Assembly (NCBI GenBank): GCA_937980285.1
Contig: CALJQI010000078.1
Span: 1 to 5,623 of the forward strand
Origin: an uncultured Gammaproteobacteria bacterium
GTDB taxonomy: Bacteria > Pseudomonadota > Gammaproteobacteria > GCA-001735895
Length of the DNA: 5,623 bases
Direction of reading: 5' to 3'
A program made the position numbers and the translations under genes. Below, piece after piece: positions 5,612 through 5,623 of the stretch; the stretch's first letter is position 1; each line of letters begins with the position of its first letter. The notes under the pieces are model-generated. The model had not been told where the DNA came from. It did no database searches and saw only the letters and a list, made by a program, of their open reading frames with translations.

Positions 5612-5623
5612 CTGCCCGGCGAT

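Overview
The window is a compact stretch of a moderately GC-rich genome, from a Pseudomonadota-like bacterium. This rests on gene style: a membrane class III nucleotidyl cyclase, short Crp-like proteins with a cyclic-nucleotide-binding domain only, a COG4339-type HD protein, and tight gene spacing with some TTG starts. The sequence alone does not decide between Alpha- and Gammaproteobacteria. No RNA genes, insertion sequences, CRISPR arrays or prophage genes are visible.

Layout. (1) Bases 1-1068, plus strand: the C-terminal part of a membrane-bound class III adenylate/guanylate cyclase whose frame runs off the left edge. (2) Bases 1080-2206, minus strand, convergent with the cyclase and only 11 bp from it: a two-gene unit. 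A stand-alone cyclic-nucleotide-binding domain protein comes first (TTG start at 2206) and is coupled through a TGATG stop/start overlap to an HD-domain putative phosphohydrolase. (3) Bases 2351-3061, minus strand: a class I SAM-dependent methyltransferase of the type often seen with surface-polysaccharide genes. (4) Bases 3062-3324: a 263-bp divergent regulatory region with an 11-bp-stem hairpin or dyad. (5) Bases 3325-4800, plus strand: a complete NAD(P)-dependent aldehyde dehydrogenase with all catalytic residues. (6) Bases 4898-5611, plus strand: a secreted or periplasmic protein of unknown family with a signal peptide and two cysteines.

How the genes may work together. The left 2.2 kb puts a cyclic nucleotide synthase, a cyclic-nucleotide-binding protein without a DNA-binding domain, and a metal-dependent HD hydrolase side by side. 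This looks like a possible make/sense/act signalling module, but the functional link is inference from proximity and from the coupling of the last two genes. The methyltransferase, aldehyde dehydrogenase and secreted protein show no obvious pathway link to the module or to each other. The most unusual residue-level feature is in the cyclase: the position of the usual substrate-selecting Lys is Gln, and the partner Asp position is Thr, while the metal-binding and transition-state residues are kept.
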